DNA of 34,936 nucleotides from CAZMGG01 sp964565715 (GTDB taxonomy: Bacteria > Planctomycetota > UBA1135 > UBA2386), in assembly GCA_964565715.1 (NCBI GenBank), contig CAZMGG010000050.1, positions 1 through 34,936 on the forward strand, read 5' to 3'. This document shows positions 1 through 8,098 of this stretch, piece by piece; position 1 is the first letter of the stretch; each line of letters starts with the position of its first letter. Position numbers and translations under genes: made by a program. Below the pieces are notes generated by a model. It was given only the letters and a program-made list of their open reading frames with translations, ran no database searches and had not been told where the DNA came from.

Positions 1-83
1 GTCAACAAGAAAGCAGAAAACTCCGTCCGCCCTCCCTCCCCAGGCAACCCCAGGCACCCGAGCCTTCTAACGGCCCAGGCTCC

Positions 84-1739
84 TCACCCCCGCCCGGCCA
101 GCGCCTTGCCCACCTGCTCGGGGAAGTACTTCAACAGCGAATCCGTGACCAGCGGCGCGGCGATGCCGAGGCCGCAGGCCGAGGTCGCCTTCATCACGTT
201 GCCGAGATCCAGCACCTCCGCCCGCCACTGCGCGACATCCCTCGGCCCCGCGCTCCCGGCCAGCCGCTCGGTGAGCCGCTGCGTGCCGATCCGGCACGGG
301 AAGCACTTGCCGCACGACTCGTGCGCGAAGAAGTCCATCGCCCCGTGCGCCACCTGCACCATGTCACGCGTGTCGTCGAACACCATGATCCCGCCGGCGC
401 CGAGGAAGCTGCCCTTGCTGCGGATCGACGGCTCGTCCAGCGTCACCTCGTCGAGATCCGCGCCGGCGAGGAAACCGCCCGACAATCCCGCCATCGTCAC
501 CGCCTGCACCCGGCGGCCGGGCAGCGGCCCGCCCGCCCACTCGTGCAGCAGGGTCTTCAGCGGCAGGCCGAACGGCACCTCGTAGTTGCCGGGCTGCCGG
601 ATGTCGCCGGACAAGGAGATCAGCTTGGTGCCCGGCAGCCCATTGCGGCCGAGCCCGCGGTACCACGCCGCGCCGTTGCGCAGGATGCGCGGCACCGAGG
701 CCAGCGTCTCGACGTTGTTCACCGCCGTCGGCTTGTCCTCGAAGCCGTGCGTCACCGGGAACGGCGGGCGGTTGCGCGGGAACGGGTGCTTGCCCTCCAG
801 GCTGTTGAGCAGCGAGCCCTCCTCGCCGCAGATGTAGGCGCCGGCGCCGCGCCGCAGATGGATGCGGAAGTCCCCCAGCAATCCCGCCTGCTCCAGCTCG
901 CGCACGCAGCGCTCCAGCAGGGTCATCGTCTCGGGATACTCGTAGCGCAGATACACGAAGCCGCGGCGCGCGCCGGTGGCGTGACCGGCGATCGCCATGC
1001 CTTCCAGCATCGCGAACGGATCGTGGTCCATGATCGCGCGGTCCTTGAAGCAACCCGGCTCGCCCTCGTCGGCGTTGCAGACGATCGACTTCGGCTCGCC
1101 CGCGGCCTCCAGCACCGCCTTCCACTTGGTGCCGGTCGGGAAGCCGGCGCCGCCGCGGCCGGCGAGCTTGCTGTCGGTGATCAGCGCCACCAGGGCGGCG
1201 GGCGCCATGGCGCGCGCCTTCTGCAGGGCCTCGAAACCGCCGCGGGAGCGATAGCCCGAGAGCGTGTTCTGGCCAGGCTGCCGGATGTCGGCGAAGACGC
1301 ACTCCTCGATGCCGCCGGGATTGGGCACCGGCAGGGGCGAATCGGGCGCGGGCCGCAATGCGGCCAGGTCGGCGCCGGCGAAGGTCGCATTGCCCTTCAG
1401 GACCGGCACCGGCGCATCGCAGCGGCCCGAGCAGGGCATCGGCGAGGCCCCCTCCTTGCGCAGCGCGTCGAGCAGGGCCGGGCCGCCGCGGTGGACGCAG
1501 ATGTTGCCCGTGCAGACCCGCGGCGCCGCGTGGCCGTTCGGCACGCGGCTGAAGTGGTGGTAGAAGGTCACCGTCCCGAACAGCTCCGCCAGCGGGATCT
1601 TCAGGGCCCTGGCCACGGTGCGCAGGGCGTGCTCGGTCAGGTGGCCGTCGCGGTCGTGGAAGGCGTGCAGCAGGGGCAGCAGGGGCGCGGGTTCGCCCTG
1701 CCAGCGGGCGACGAGATCCTGGTCGGTGGGCGAAGTCAT
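84..1739 (-). CDS. NuoE-NuoF fusion, NADH-oxidising diaphorase subunit (HoxF/FdsB-like)
   Basis: A 551-residue flavoprotein that would transfer electrons between NAD(H) and an iron-sulfur chain through FMN. Residues 1-130 are a NuoE/thioredoxin-like ferredoxin domain with all four 2Fe-2S ligands visible (VCTGNIC and PCSGRC). The rest is NuoF: the FMN/NAD glycine-rich stretch GRGGAGFPTGTKW, the CNADEGEPG motif, GAGAYICGEEGSLL, and the C-terminal 4Fe-4S ligands SCGKCFPC plus the distal CGLG. This fused arrangement is known from NAD-linked hydrogenase (HoxF) and some formate dehydrogenase beta subunits, unlike the separate NuoE and NuoF of classical complex I. No partner catalytic subunit is visible because the window ends 83 bp beyond its 3' end, so the enzyme it serves cannot be named. 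The ATG start has a TAGCCT hexamer 10 nt upstream and no clear ribosome-binding site. Confidence 0.92.
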   Translation of the reverse strand: MTSPTDQDLVARWQGEPAPLLPLLHAFHDRDGHLTEHALRTVARALKIPLAELFGTVTFYHHFSRVPNGHAAPRVCTGNICVHRGGPALLDALRKEGASPMPCSGRCDAPVPVLKGNATFAGADLAALRPAPDSPLPVPNPGGIEECVFADIRQPGQNTLSGYRSRGGFEALQKARAMAPAALVALITDSKLAGRGGAGFPTGTKWKAVLEAAGEPKSIVCNADEGEPGCFKDRAIMDHDPFAMLEGMAIAGHATGARRGFVYLRYEYPETMTLLERCVRELEQAGLLGDFRIHLRRGAGAYICGEEGSLLNSLEGKHPFPRNRPPFPVTHGFEDKPTAVNNVETLASVPRILRNGAAWYRGLGRNGLPGTKLISLSGDIRQPGNYEVPFGLPLKTLLHEWAGGPLPGRRVQAVTMAGLSGGFLAGADLDEVTLDEPSIRSKGSFLGAGGIMVFDDTRDMVQVAHGAMDFFAHESCGKCFPCRIGTQRLTERLAGSAGPRDVAQWRAEVLDLGNVMKATSACGLGIAAPLVTDSLLKYFPEQVGKALAGRG

Positions 1740-1749
1740 GCGCCGCCGC

Positions 1750-1755
1750 AGGCTA
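1750..1755 (-). promoter_or_regulatory. Candidate -10 element of the NuoEF fusion
   Basis: TAGCCT on the minus strand, 10 nt before the ATG. It is one of nine similarly placed hexamers and would give a nearly leaderless mRNA. Confidence 0.3.
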
Positions 1756-1909
1756 ACGGGCCCTGCTGGCCGGCGGAAGTTCGACCATGGGCCCGCGGCG
1801 CGCCGTAGTTGTTTCGCGTGCGTTACGGGGCCGGGTGCGGGAGGCTGCCCGATGGCTCCTGGCGGCTCCGGGCCGCCGCGGCACCATCCTTGCTCCAGGC
1901 GGCACCCGC

Positions 1910-3916
1910 ATGTCCCACCCGACCCGCTCGCCGTTCCCGTTCGTGCTCCTGGCCGCCGCGCTGGCCACTTCGGCGGCGCCGCTCCTGGCCCACGGTGGCC
2001 AGTACCGCGGCCCCAGCGGCGTGGTGCCGCCGTCCAGCGGCAGTTCGTCGTCGGGCGGTGGCGCGGCCAGCGGCCCGACCGGCGGCGCCACCAGCGGCGG
2101 CGGCACCGCGGCGGGCGGCGGCGGCAGCGCCACCAACCCTGGCCCCACCGGGCCGGCGGCGCCCAGTGCCGGCAAGGTCGGCGGCGGCGGCGCGGCGCTG
2201 GGTCCGGACCTGGGTCGCTGGCAGTACTGGTGGGAGTTCAACAAGGACGAGACCCTGGCCCTGCGGGCGACGCTGAAGCAGCAGGCCATGGCCCGGGACC
2301 TGGGCGACGAGTTGCTGGGCACCACGGCGGCCGTCGACGTGAACCAGCGGCGGCCGCCGAGCAGCAAGGAGATCGGCGAGCTGGTGCGGCCGGCCCTGCT
2401 GGCGGTGCTGCAGGCGGAGGAACAGCGGGACCTGGTGTCCGGCGCCATGGTGGCGCTGGCCAAGGTGAGCCGCGGCGAGGCCGAGGTCCGCGACCAGTTC
2501 GTGCGGCGCCTGCGGAGCCGGGACCAGGAGATCCGCGAGACCGCGGCCCTGGCGCTCGGCATCGCCGGCAACGCCGAGGCCCTGCCCATGCTGGCGGACC
2601 TGTTCGCCGACAGCGAGGCCGGCCGGGTCCTGGTCGAGCGTTCGTCGGTGGACGTGCGCACCCGGGCGTTCGCCGGCTACGGCCTCGGCCTGCTCGGCGC
2701 CGCCAGCAAGGATCCGCTGATCAAGCTGCGGGTGTGGACGGCGTTGAAGCCGCTGCTGGCGACCGATCAGGTGCCGGATCGCAACCTGCGCACCGCCGCG
2801 GTGCTCGGCCTGCGCATGCTGGAACTCGACGAGAACGACCCCCGGCAGCGGGCGCTGCGCGACGAGGTCGCCGCGTCGCTGCGCGCCTACTGGCAGGCCG
2901 GCCTCGGCGTCGGCGAGGAGTACCAGCAGGCGCACGTGCCGGTCACCCTGAGCCGGCTCCATGGCCGCGGCACCAGCGCGCAGCACCAGGAGCTGAAGCA
3001 GCTGCTGCTGGCGGAGCTGCGGGCGAGCAAGCCGCGCAGCGAACCGCTGCGGCAGTCGGCGATCCTGGCGCTGGGCCAGCTGGCCCTGGCGGCGGAGGAC
3101 TTCCCCGGCGACGCCCTGGTGTCGCAGACCCTGCGCAAGACCAGCGAGAACGCCCGCGACTGGCAGGAGCGGGTCTACGGCCTGCAGGCCCTGGGCCAGA
3201 TCGGCGGCGCCGAGAACCGGCGCTTCCTGCTGGACCGGCTGGCCCGCGGCCGCCAGCTCGAGCAGGCGTGGTCGGCCCTGGCGCTCGGCTTCGCCGCCCG
3301 CGCCGCCGGCCGCGCCGACGAGGAGGCCGGCGCCGCCATGCAACGCGGCCTGCGTGAGGTGAAGGATCCCGAGGTGCGCGGCGCGTTCGCCGTGGCCCTC
3401 GGCCTGTGCGACCATCGCGCCGCGGTCGACGACGTGCGCAAGATGATGCGCGACTACCGCCACCAGGACGAGCTGTGCGGCTACCTGTGCATCGGCCTGT
3501 CGCTGCTGGGCGACAAGGCCAGCGTGCCCGCCCTGCAGGACGTGGTGGCTGACTCGATGCGGCGGCCGGACCTGCTGAAGCAGGCCGCGGTGGCGCTCGG
3601 CCGGCTCGGCGACCATCGGGCCATCGCCCAGCTCCGCGACGTGCTGCTGGCCCCGGACGTCAGCGTCGCCCGGCTGGCGGCGGTGGCCAGCGCGCTCAGC
3701 CGGATCGGCGACCAGCGCTGCCTGGAGCCGCTGCTGCAGATCCTCGGCGACAGCAAGCAGATTCCGCTGTGCCGGGCGTTCGCCGCGGTGGCGCTGGGCG
3801 GCATGTGCGACAAGTCGCCGCTGCCGTGGAACGCCGCCATCGGCCGCGACCTCAACTACCGCGCGGCGGTCGAGACGCTGACCTCGGACGGCTCGGGCGT
3901 GCTCGACATCTTCTAG
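1910..3916 (+). CDS. Secreted HEAT-repeat protein
   Basis: A 668-residue exported protein. The chosen ATG begins a signal peptide (MSHPTRSPFPFVLLAAALAT, ending near LLAHGG). The frame is open 41 codons further upstream to another ATG at 1787, but that extension is Arg-rich and would bury the signal peptide. Residues 30-80 are a Gly/Ser/Ala/Pro low-complexity linker. From about residue 90 onward come repeated helical units of HEAT type with the recurring pattern ALGxxG/ALxRxGD (for example AVALGRLGDHRAIAQLRDVLL). HEAT arrays are protein-binding scaffolds and no catalytic motif is visible. The gene is divergent from the NuoEF fusion and converges on the LOG gene: its TAG stop and the LOG TAG stop overlap in one CTAG. 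Confidence 0.85.
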   Translation: MSHPTRSPFPFVLLAAALATSAAPLLAHGGQYRGPSGVVPPSSGSSSSGGGAASGPTGGATSGGGTAAGGGGSATNPGPTGPAAPSAGKVGGGGAALGPDLGRWQYWWEFNKDETLALRATLKQQAMARDLGDELLGTTAAVDVNQRRPPSSKEIGELVRPALLAVLQAEEQRDLVSGAMVALAKVSRGEAEVRDQFVRRLRSRDQEIRETAALALGIAGNAEALPMLADLFADSEAGRVLVERSSVDVRTRAFAGYGLGLLGAASKDPLIKLRVWTALKPLLATDQVPDRNLRTAAVLGLRMLELDENDPRQRALRDEVAASLRAYWQAGLGVGEEYQQAHVPVTLSRLHGRGTSAQHQELKQLLLAELRASKPRSEPLRQSAILALGQLALAAEDFPGDALVSQTLRKTSENARDWQERVYGLQALGQIGGAENRRFLLDRLARGRQLEQAWSALALGFAARAAGRADEEAGAAMQRGLREVKDPEVRGAFAVALGLCDHRAAVDDVRKMMRDYRHQDELCGYLCIGLSLLGDKASVPALQDVVADSMRRPDLLKQAAVALGRLGDHRAIAQLRDVLLAPDVSVARLAAVASALSRIGDQRCLEPLLQILGDSKQIPLCRAFAAVALGGMCDKSPLPWNAAIGRDLNYRAAVETLTSDGSGVLDIF

Positions 3917-4461
3917 CCGCGCTCGGCCGTGGCGGCGATCAGGGCGATGGTCTCGGCCGGGGTCGCCGCCACCTGGTGGATGCCGCGGAAGTGGTCCTGG
4001 ATGAAGCCCTCGGCGAAGCCGCGCTCCAGCATCGCCAGCAGCGGATCCCAGTAGCCGCGCGCGTTGAGCAGCACCACCGGCTTGCGATGCAGGCCGAGCT
4101 GCTTGAACGACAGGATCTCCAGCACCTCCTCCAGGGTGCCGAGCCCGCCGGGCAGCGCCACGTAGGCGTCGCCGGCCTCGTCGAGCCCGCGCTTGCGCAG
4201 CCGCATATCGGTGACCGAGTCCATCGTCGTGGTCTCCGTGCAGTGCACGTTCTTGTCGATGAACTGCTGCAGGATGACGCCGCGCAGGCGACCGCCCTGC
4301 TGCCGCGCGCCCCGCGACACTGCCCCCATCAGCCCGTAGCGGCCGCCGCCCCACACCAGCTCCCAGCCCTGCCCGGCGATCCGCCGGCCGAGTTCCTCGG
4401 CGATCGGGAAGTAGGCGGCATCGATGTGCTCGCTGGAACTGGCGTAGACCGTGACCCTCAC
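3913..4461 (-). CDS. LOG family (TIGR00730) nucleoside-monophosphate phosphoribohydrolase-like protein
   Basis: A 182-residue Rossmann-fold protein of the LOG/lysine-decarboxylase-like family. Characterised members cleave the N-glycosidic bond of purine or cytokinin nucleoside 5'-monophosphates to release the base and ribose 5-phosphate. Both family signatures are present: GGGRYGLMG in the N-terminal third and the catalytic LPGGLGTLEE. The frame stays open far upstream, but the start is taken as the GTG at 4461 because it overlaps the NUDIX stop codon as GTGA, a standard coupled-translation junction, and because the length then matches the family (about 180-200 residues). It is probably co-transcribed with the NUDIX gene. 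Its stop codon overlaps that of the convergent HEAT gene. Confidence 0.9.
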   Translation of the reverse strand: MRVTVYASSSEHIDAAYFPIAEELGRRIAGQGWELVWGGGRYGLMGAVSRGARQQGGRLRGVILQQFIDKNVHCTETTTMDSVTDMRLRKRGLDEAGDAYVALPGGLGTLEEVLEILSFKQLGLHRKPVVLLNARGYWDPLLAMLERGFAEGFIQDHFRGIHQVAATPAETIALIAATAERG

Positions 4462-5012
4462 AGCACGCCGCCCCGCTGCAGCCAGCGGTCCAGCAGCACC
4501 AGCCCCGACAGGGACTGGCCGTCGCTGCACTCCTGGTCCACCAGCAGGCGCCGCGCCTCGGCGAGCGGCATGCGATGCACGGTGATCCGCTCGCTCGGTT
4601 CCAGTTCCTGGTGATCCTGCTGCAGGTCGCGCACCAGCCAGTAGTGGCAGACCTCGTTGGAAACGCCCTTGTAGGGCGCGAAACGGCCCAGCGGGGTCCA
4701 CTGCCGGCCGGTGAGCCCCGCCTCCTCGCGCAGTTCCTTCTGCGCCACCTGCAGCGGGTCCTCGCCCGGCTGCATGCCGCCGATCGGGAACTCCCAGAAG
4801 TCGCCGCCCAGCAGGTAGCGGTAGACCCGCAGCAGCACCGTGCTGCCGTCGGCGAACACCGGGATGCTGCCGCAGGAGCCCGGCATGTCGACGTAGTAGT
4901 AGACGCCCTCGCTGCCGTCCTGCTGGGTGTAGCGATCCTTGCAGTAGCGATGCCAGGGGTTCTGCACCAGCACCTCGCGGTGCAGCCGGCGGAAGGGCTC
5001 GGGCGGGCTCAT
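4458..5012 (-). CDS. NUDIX hydrolase, ADP-ribose pyrophosphatase-like
   Basis: A 184-residue NUDIX protein. The NUDIX box is complete except for one conservative change: G-x5-E-x7-K-E-L-x-E-E-A-G-L (around residues 77-99), with Lys where Arg is usual. The Glu residues that bind the divalent metals are kept. The overall layout (N-terminal beta domain, PGSCGSIPVF, FWEFPIGGMQPGE) resembles ADP-ribose and other nucleotide-sugar pyrophosphatases, but the substrate cannot be fixed from sequence alone. It overlaps the following LOG gene by 4 bp and is divergent, across 95 bp, from an ADP-ribosylglycohydrolase gene, which makes an ADP-ribose or nucleotide-salvage role attractive. Confidence 0.9.
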   Translation of the reverse strand: MSPPEPFRRLHREVLVQNPWHRYCKDRYTQQDGSEGVYYYVDMPGSCGSIPVFADGSTVLLRVYRYLLGGDFWEFPIGGMQPGEDPLQVAQKELREEAGLTGRQWTPLGRFAPYKGVSNEVCHYWLVRDLQQDHQELEPSERITVHRMPLAEARRLLVDQECSDGQSLSGLVLLDRWLQRGGVL

Positions 5013-5107
5013 CGCCGCATGCGACCGGAAGGCCCGGACCGGCGCAACGGCGGCATCGGGGAACGCGCGGCGTTGACGCGGCGCCGGCGGCGGCGCAGGC
5101 TGCCGGG

Positions 5108-6121
5108 GTGGACCTGCGCACCACCCAGCTCCTGCTGACCGGCATCGCCGCCGGCGACGCGCTCGGCAGCACCAGTGAGTTCGCCACGCCCGACGAGGTG
5201 CCGGCCGTGTACCGGCGGCATCGCGACCAGGGCTGGCCGTTCCGCCAGGTCGGCGGCGGCACGTTCGGCTGGGCGCCGGGACAGACCACCGACGACACCG
5301 CCATGGCGCGATGCCTGGTGCGGGCGGTCGTGCTCGGCGGCGGCCGCTTCGACGGCGCGTTGCTGGCGCGGCAGTTCGTCGACTGGCTGCGCAGCCGGCC
5401 GCGCGACATCGGCACGACCACCAGCCGCGCGCTGAACGCCCTGGCCGATGGCGCGGCCTGGGACGAGGCGGGCCGGGCGCTGTGGCAGAGGGATCCCGAT
5501 GGCGAGGCCAACGGCAGCCTGATGCGCAACGGCGTCGTGCCGGGACTCTGCGACACAGAGGAAGCGGCCTTCCGGCTCGGCCTGCTGCACGGACTGGTCA
5601 CCCACTACGGCCCGCTGTGCGCCGTGTGCTGCGGCCTGCACACCTGGTTGCTGCGGGAGTTGCTCGCCGGCCGCCGACCGGCATCGGGAGCCTGGCTGGA
5701 GCAGGGACTCGCCGCCTGGCTCGGCTGGCTGCAGCGCGAGAGCGATCCGGTGGTGAGCCGCTGGCGCGAGGACACCGCCACGCACCTGCCGGCGGCGCTG
5801 GCCCGCCTGCGCGCCGCGGCGTGGGATCCCGATGCCTTCCGGCCCCACGGCCACCCGGACCTGCGGCACCAGGGCCACGTGCTGCTCACGCTGCAGATCG
5901 CCGTCTGGGCGCTGCACTGGTCCCTGCGCGACCGGCCGCTGCCGGCGCCCAGGAACCTGCCGGCCGAGGTCTTCGACCGGACGGGGCCGTTCGTGCTGGC
6001 CTGGGTCGCGCTGATCGGCGCCGATGCCGACACCTACGGCGCGGTGGCAGGCCCGCTGCTGGCGGCGGCCTACGGCGGCCTGCCGGCGGAGTTCACCGCC
6101 GGACTTCCGCCGATGCTCTGA
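5108..6121 (+). CDS. ADP-ribosylglycohydrolase (DraG/ARH family)
   Basis: A 337-residue all-helical protein of the ADP-ribosylglycohydrolase family, whose members remove ADP-ribose from modified proteins or cleave related ADP-ribosyl compounds using two magnesium ions. Metal-site motifs are visible in order: GDALG near the N-terminus, TTDDTAM (residues about 60-66), ANGSLMRNG in the middle, and the C-terminal GADADTYGAV. The substrate is unknown. The GTG start is the first usable codon; a weak TTGACG-17 nt-CAGGCT pair ends 6 nt before it. The gene is divergent from the NUDIX-LOG pair. A short inverted repeat (CCCGC/GCGGG) directly follows the stop, ahead of the GAF gene. Confidence 0.88.
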   Translation: MDLRTTQLLLTGIAAGDALGSTSEFATPDEVPAVYRRHRDQGWPFRQVGGGTFGWAPGQTTDDTAMARCLVRAVVLGGGRFDGALLARQFVDWLRSRPRDIGTTTSRALNALADGAAWDEAGRALWQRDPDGEANGSLMRNGVVPGLCDTEEAAFRLGLLHGLVTHYGPLCAVCCGLHTWLLRELLAGRRPASGAWLEQGLAAWLGWLQRESDPVVSRWREDTATHLPAALARLRAAAWDPDAFRPHGHPDLRHQGHVLLTLQIAVWALHWSLRDRPLPAPRNLPAEVFDRTGPFVLAWVALIGADADTYGAVAGPLLAAAYGGLPAEFTAGLPPML

Positions 6122-6135
6122 CCCGCGGCGCGGGC

Positions 6136-6141
6136 TACCAT
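6136..6141 (+). promoter_or_regulatory. Candidate -10 element of the GAF gene
   Basis: TACCAT, 10 nt before the ATG. No -35 match or ribosome-binding site was found. Confidence 0.35.
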
Positions 6142-6151
6142 TCCCCGCGCC

Positions 6152-6622
6152 ATGGCCGCCGCCCGCAGCGCCCTGCTCGCCGAGATCGATCGTCTGCTGC
6201 AGCAGCCCGCACCGCCGTGGGCGGCGGTGCTCGACCTGCTGCTGGCGCACTTCGGCTGCGCGCTGGCGACGCTGCACGTGCTGGACGGCGACGGCGTGAC
6301 GCTGCGGTTGCAGGCCCACCGCAACCTGCCGCCGCCGGTGCAGGAGAAGGTCGCCGTGGTGCCGCTGGGCAAGGGCATGGCCGGCATCGCCGCCGAACGC
6401 CGCGAACCGGTGCAGGTGTGCAACCTGCAGACCGACGGCAGCGGCGTGGTGCGGCCGGGCGCGAAGCTGACCCAGATGGAGGGTTCGATCGCCGTGCCGA
6501 TGCTGCAGGGCACCGCCCTGCGCGGCGTGTTCGGCGTCGCCAAGCCGGTCGCCTACGAGTTCACCGAGGCCGAACGGGACCTGCTGCTGGCGGTCGGCGC
6601 GCGCCTGGCGCGCAGCCTCTAG
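6152..6622 (+). CDS. Stand-alone GAF-domain protein
   Basis: A 156-residue protein made almost wholly of one GAF domain (residues about 15-155), with the typical LGKGMAGIAAERREPVQVCNL, MEGSIAVPM and LRGVFGVAKP core strands. GAF domains bind small ligands such as cyclic nucleotides or serve as sensor modules. No output domain is attached, so this would act as a ligand-binding partner of another protein, or the ligand is turned over directly. It lies 30 bp after the ADP-ribosylglycohydrolase gene on the same strand and has its own TACCAT hexamer 10 nt before the ATG. Its TAG stop and the stop of convergent cysS sit inside one 10-bp palindrome. Confidence 0.85.
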   Translation: MAAARSALLAEIDRLLQQPAPPWAAVLDLLLAHFGCALATLHVLDGDGVTLRLQAHRNLPPPVQEKVAVVPLGKGMAGIAAERREPVQVCNLQTDGSGVVRPGAKLTQMEGSIAVPMLQGTALRGVFGVAKPVAYEFTEAERDLLLAVGARLARSL

Positions 6623-6626
6623 GCGC

Positions 6627-8060
6627 CTACCGTTCGAGCCGCGGCCCCTGGGCGGTGTCGACGATCTTCCAGCCGGCGGCGGCGATCTGGTCGCGCAGCC
6701 GGTCGGCGCGGGGCCAGTCCTTCGCCTGCTTGGCGGCGGTGCGTTCCTGCAGCAGCGCCTGCAGTTCGGGCGGCGCCTCGGCCCGGGGCGGCGGCTCGGC
6801 GCCGAAGCAGCCCAGCACGTCCTCGCCGCGGGCGAACACGCGCAGCGCGGCGGTCGCGGCCGCCCGCGTCGGCTGCACCTTGTTGCACTCGCTGACCAGG
6901 GCGAACACCGCCGCCAGGGCCTCGCTGACGTTCAGATCCTCGGCCATCGCCGCGGTGAACGCAGCGTCGGCGGCGGCGGCGGGTCCGGCGAGATCCTGCG
7001 CGCCGGCCGGCTCGACGCCGTCGCGGATGCGGGCCAGCCGGGCCCTGGCGCCCTGCACCCGCAGGATCGCGGCGCGGGCCTCGTCGAGGCCCTGCAGGGT
7101 GAAGTTGAGCGACTGGCGGTACTGCACGCGGATCAGCGCGTAGCGCAGCTCCAGGCCGGACCAGCCGCGGCCGAGGATGTCGTCGACGGTGAAGAAGTTG
7201 CCCTGGCTCTTCGACATCTTCTGGCCGTCCACCAGCAGGTGCCGCGCGTGCAGCCACATCCGCACCCACGGGGCGCCGGTGTGCGCCTCGCTCTGCGCCA
7301 CCTCGCACTCGTGATGCGGGAACAGGTTGTCCTCGCCGCCGGTGTGGATGTCGATCTCGCGGCCGAGGTAGTGCATCGCCATCGCCGAGCACTCGATGTG
7401 CCAGCCGGGGAAACCACGCACGCCGCCGGGGAACGGCGCGTCCCACTGCATCAGGTGCTTCGGGTCGACCTTCCACAGGGCGAAGTCGCGCGGATCGCGC
7501 TTCTCCTCGTTGACCGCGACGCGGGCGCCCTCCTCCAGTTCGTCGATCACCTTGCCGGACAGGCGGCCGTAGGCGGGGAAGCGCTCGATCGCGTAGTAGA
7601 CGTTGCCGCTCGGCACCTGGTAGGCGACGCCCTTCTGCAGCAGGTCGCCGATGATGGCGCCCATCTGCGCGATGAAGTCGGTGGCGCGCGGCATGTGCTG
7701 CGGCAGCCGCACGTGCAGCGCCTGCTGGCAGCGGTGGAACTCGTCCTCGTAGTGCCGGGCGATGGCCCACGGATCGCGGCCCAGCTTGCGGGCGGCGGCC
7801 TCCAGCTTGTCCTCGCCGCGATCCTCGTCGTCCTGGGTCATGTGGCCGACGTCGGTGACGTTCATCACCTGCTCGACGGCGAAGCCCTGGTCCTCGACGA
7901 ACCGGCGCAGCACGTCGGCGAACAGGAAGCTGCGGAAGTTGCCGATGTGCGGCGAGGAGTACACCGTCGGCCCGCAGTGGTACATCGTCACCCGGCCCGG
8001 CGTGACCGGACGCAGCTCCTCGAGACGACGGCTGAGCGTGTTGTGCAGACGGATCGGCAT
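6627..8060 (-). CDS. cysS: Cysteinyl-tRNA synthetase
   Basis: A 477-residue class I aminoacyl-tRNA synthetase that charges tRNA-Cys in the cytoplasm. All hallmarks are present: the N-terminal zinc Cys in MYHCGPTVY, the HIGH-type motif PHIGN, the second zinc region (GFPGWHIECSAM, then HHECEVAQSE) and KMSKS in QKMSKSQGNF. The C-terminal DALR-type helical domain is complete and the length is normal for the family. The frame continues 26 codons upstream of the chosen ATG (8060) to 8138, but that extension would overlap the start of the divergent kinase gene, and family members begin near MPIRLHNTL. Confidence 0.96.
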   Translation of the reverse strand: MPIRLHNTLSRRLEELRPVTPGRVTMYHCGPTVYSSPHIGNFRSFLFADVLRRFVEDQGFAVEQVMNVTDVGHMTQDDEDRGEDKLEAAARKLGRDPWAIARHYEDEFHRCQQALHVRLPQHMPRATDFIAQMGAIIGDLLQKGVAYQVPSGNVYYAIERFPAYGRLSGKVIDELEEGARVAVNEEKRDPRDFALWKVDPKHLMQWDAPFPGGVRGFPGWHIECSAMAMHYLGREIDIHTGGEDNLFPHHECEVAQSEAHTGAPWVRMWLHARHLLVDGQKMSKSQGNFFTVDDILGRGWSGLELRYALIRVQYRQSLNFTLQGLDEARAAILRVQGARARLARIRDGVEPAGAQDLAGPAAAADAAFTAAMAEDLNVSEALAAVFALVSECNKVQPTRAAATAALRVFARGEDVLGCFGAEPPPRAEAPPELQALLQERTAAKQAKDWPRADRLRDQIAAAGWKIVDTAQGPRLER

Positions 8061-8082
8061 GGATCGGGGCTCGGGCCGCCGG

Positions 8083-8088
8083 TAGAAG
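8083..8088 (+). promoter_or_regulatory. Candidate -10 element of the Ser/Thr kinase gene
   Basis: TAGAAG, 10 nt before the GTG start, within the 38-bp gap to divergent cysS. Confidence 0.3.
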
Positions 8089-8098
8089 GCTCTGCCCA

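Noticed and set aside
60..82. Possible terminator hairpin (GAGCCT/AGGCTC) after the NuoEF gene
   Set aside because: Only a 6-bp stem with an 11-nt loop and no T-tract; too weak to call.
1787..1909. Upstream ATG giving the HEAT-repeat protein 41 extra residues
   Set aside because: The extension is Arg-rich and would place the signal peptide internally; the ATG at 1910 gives a proper export signal.
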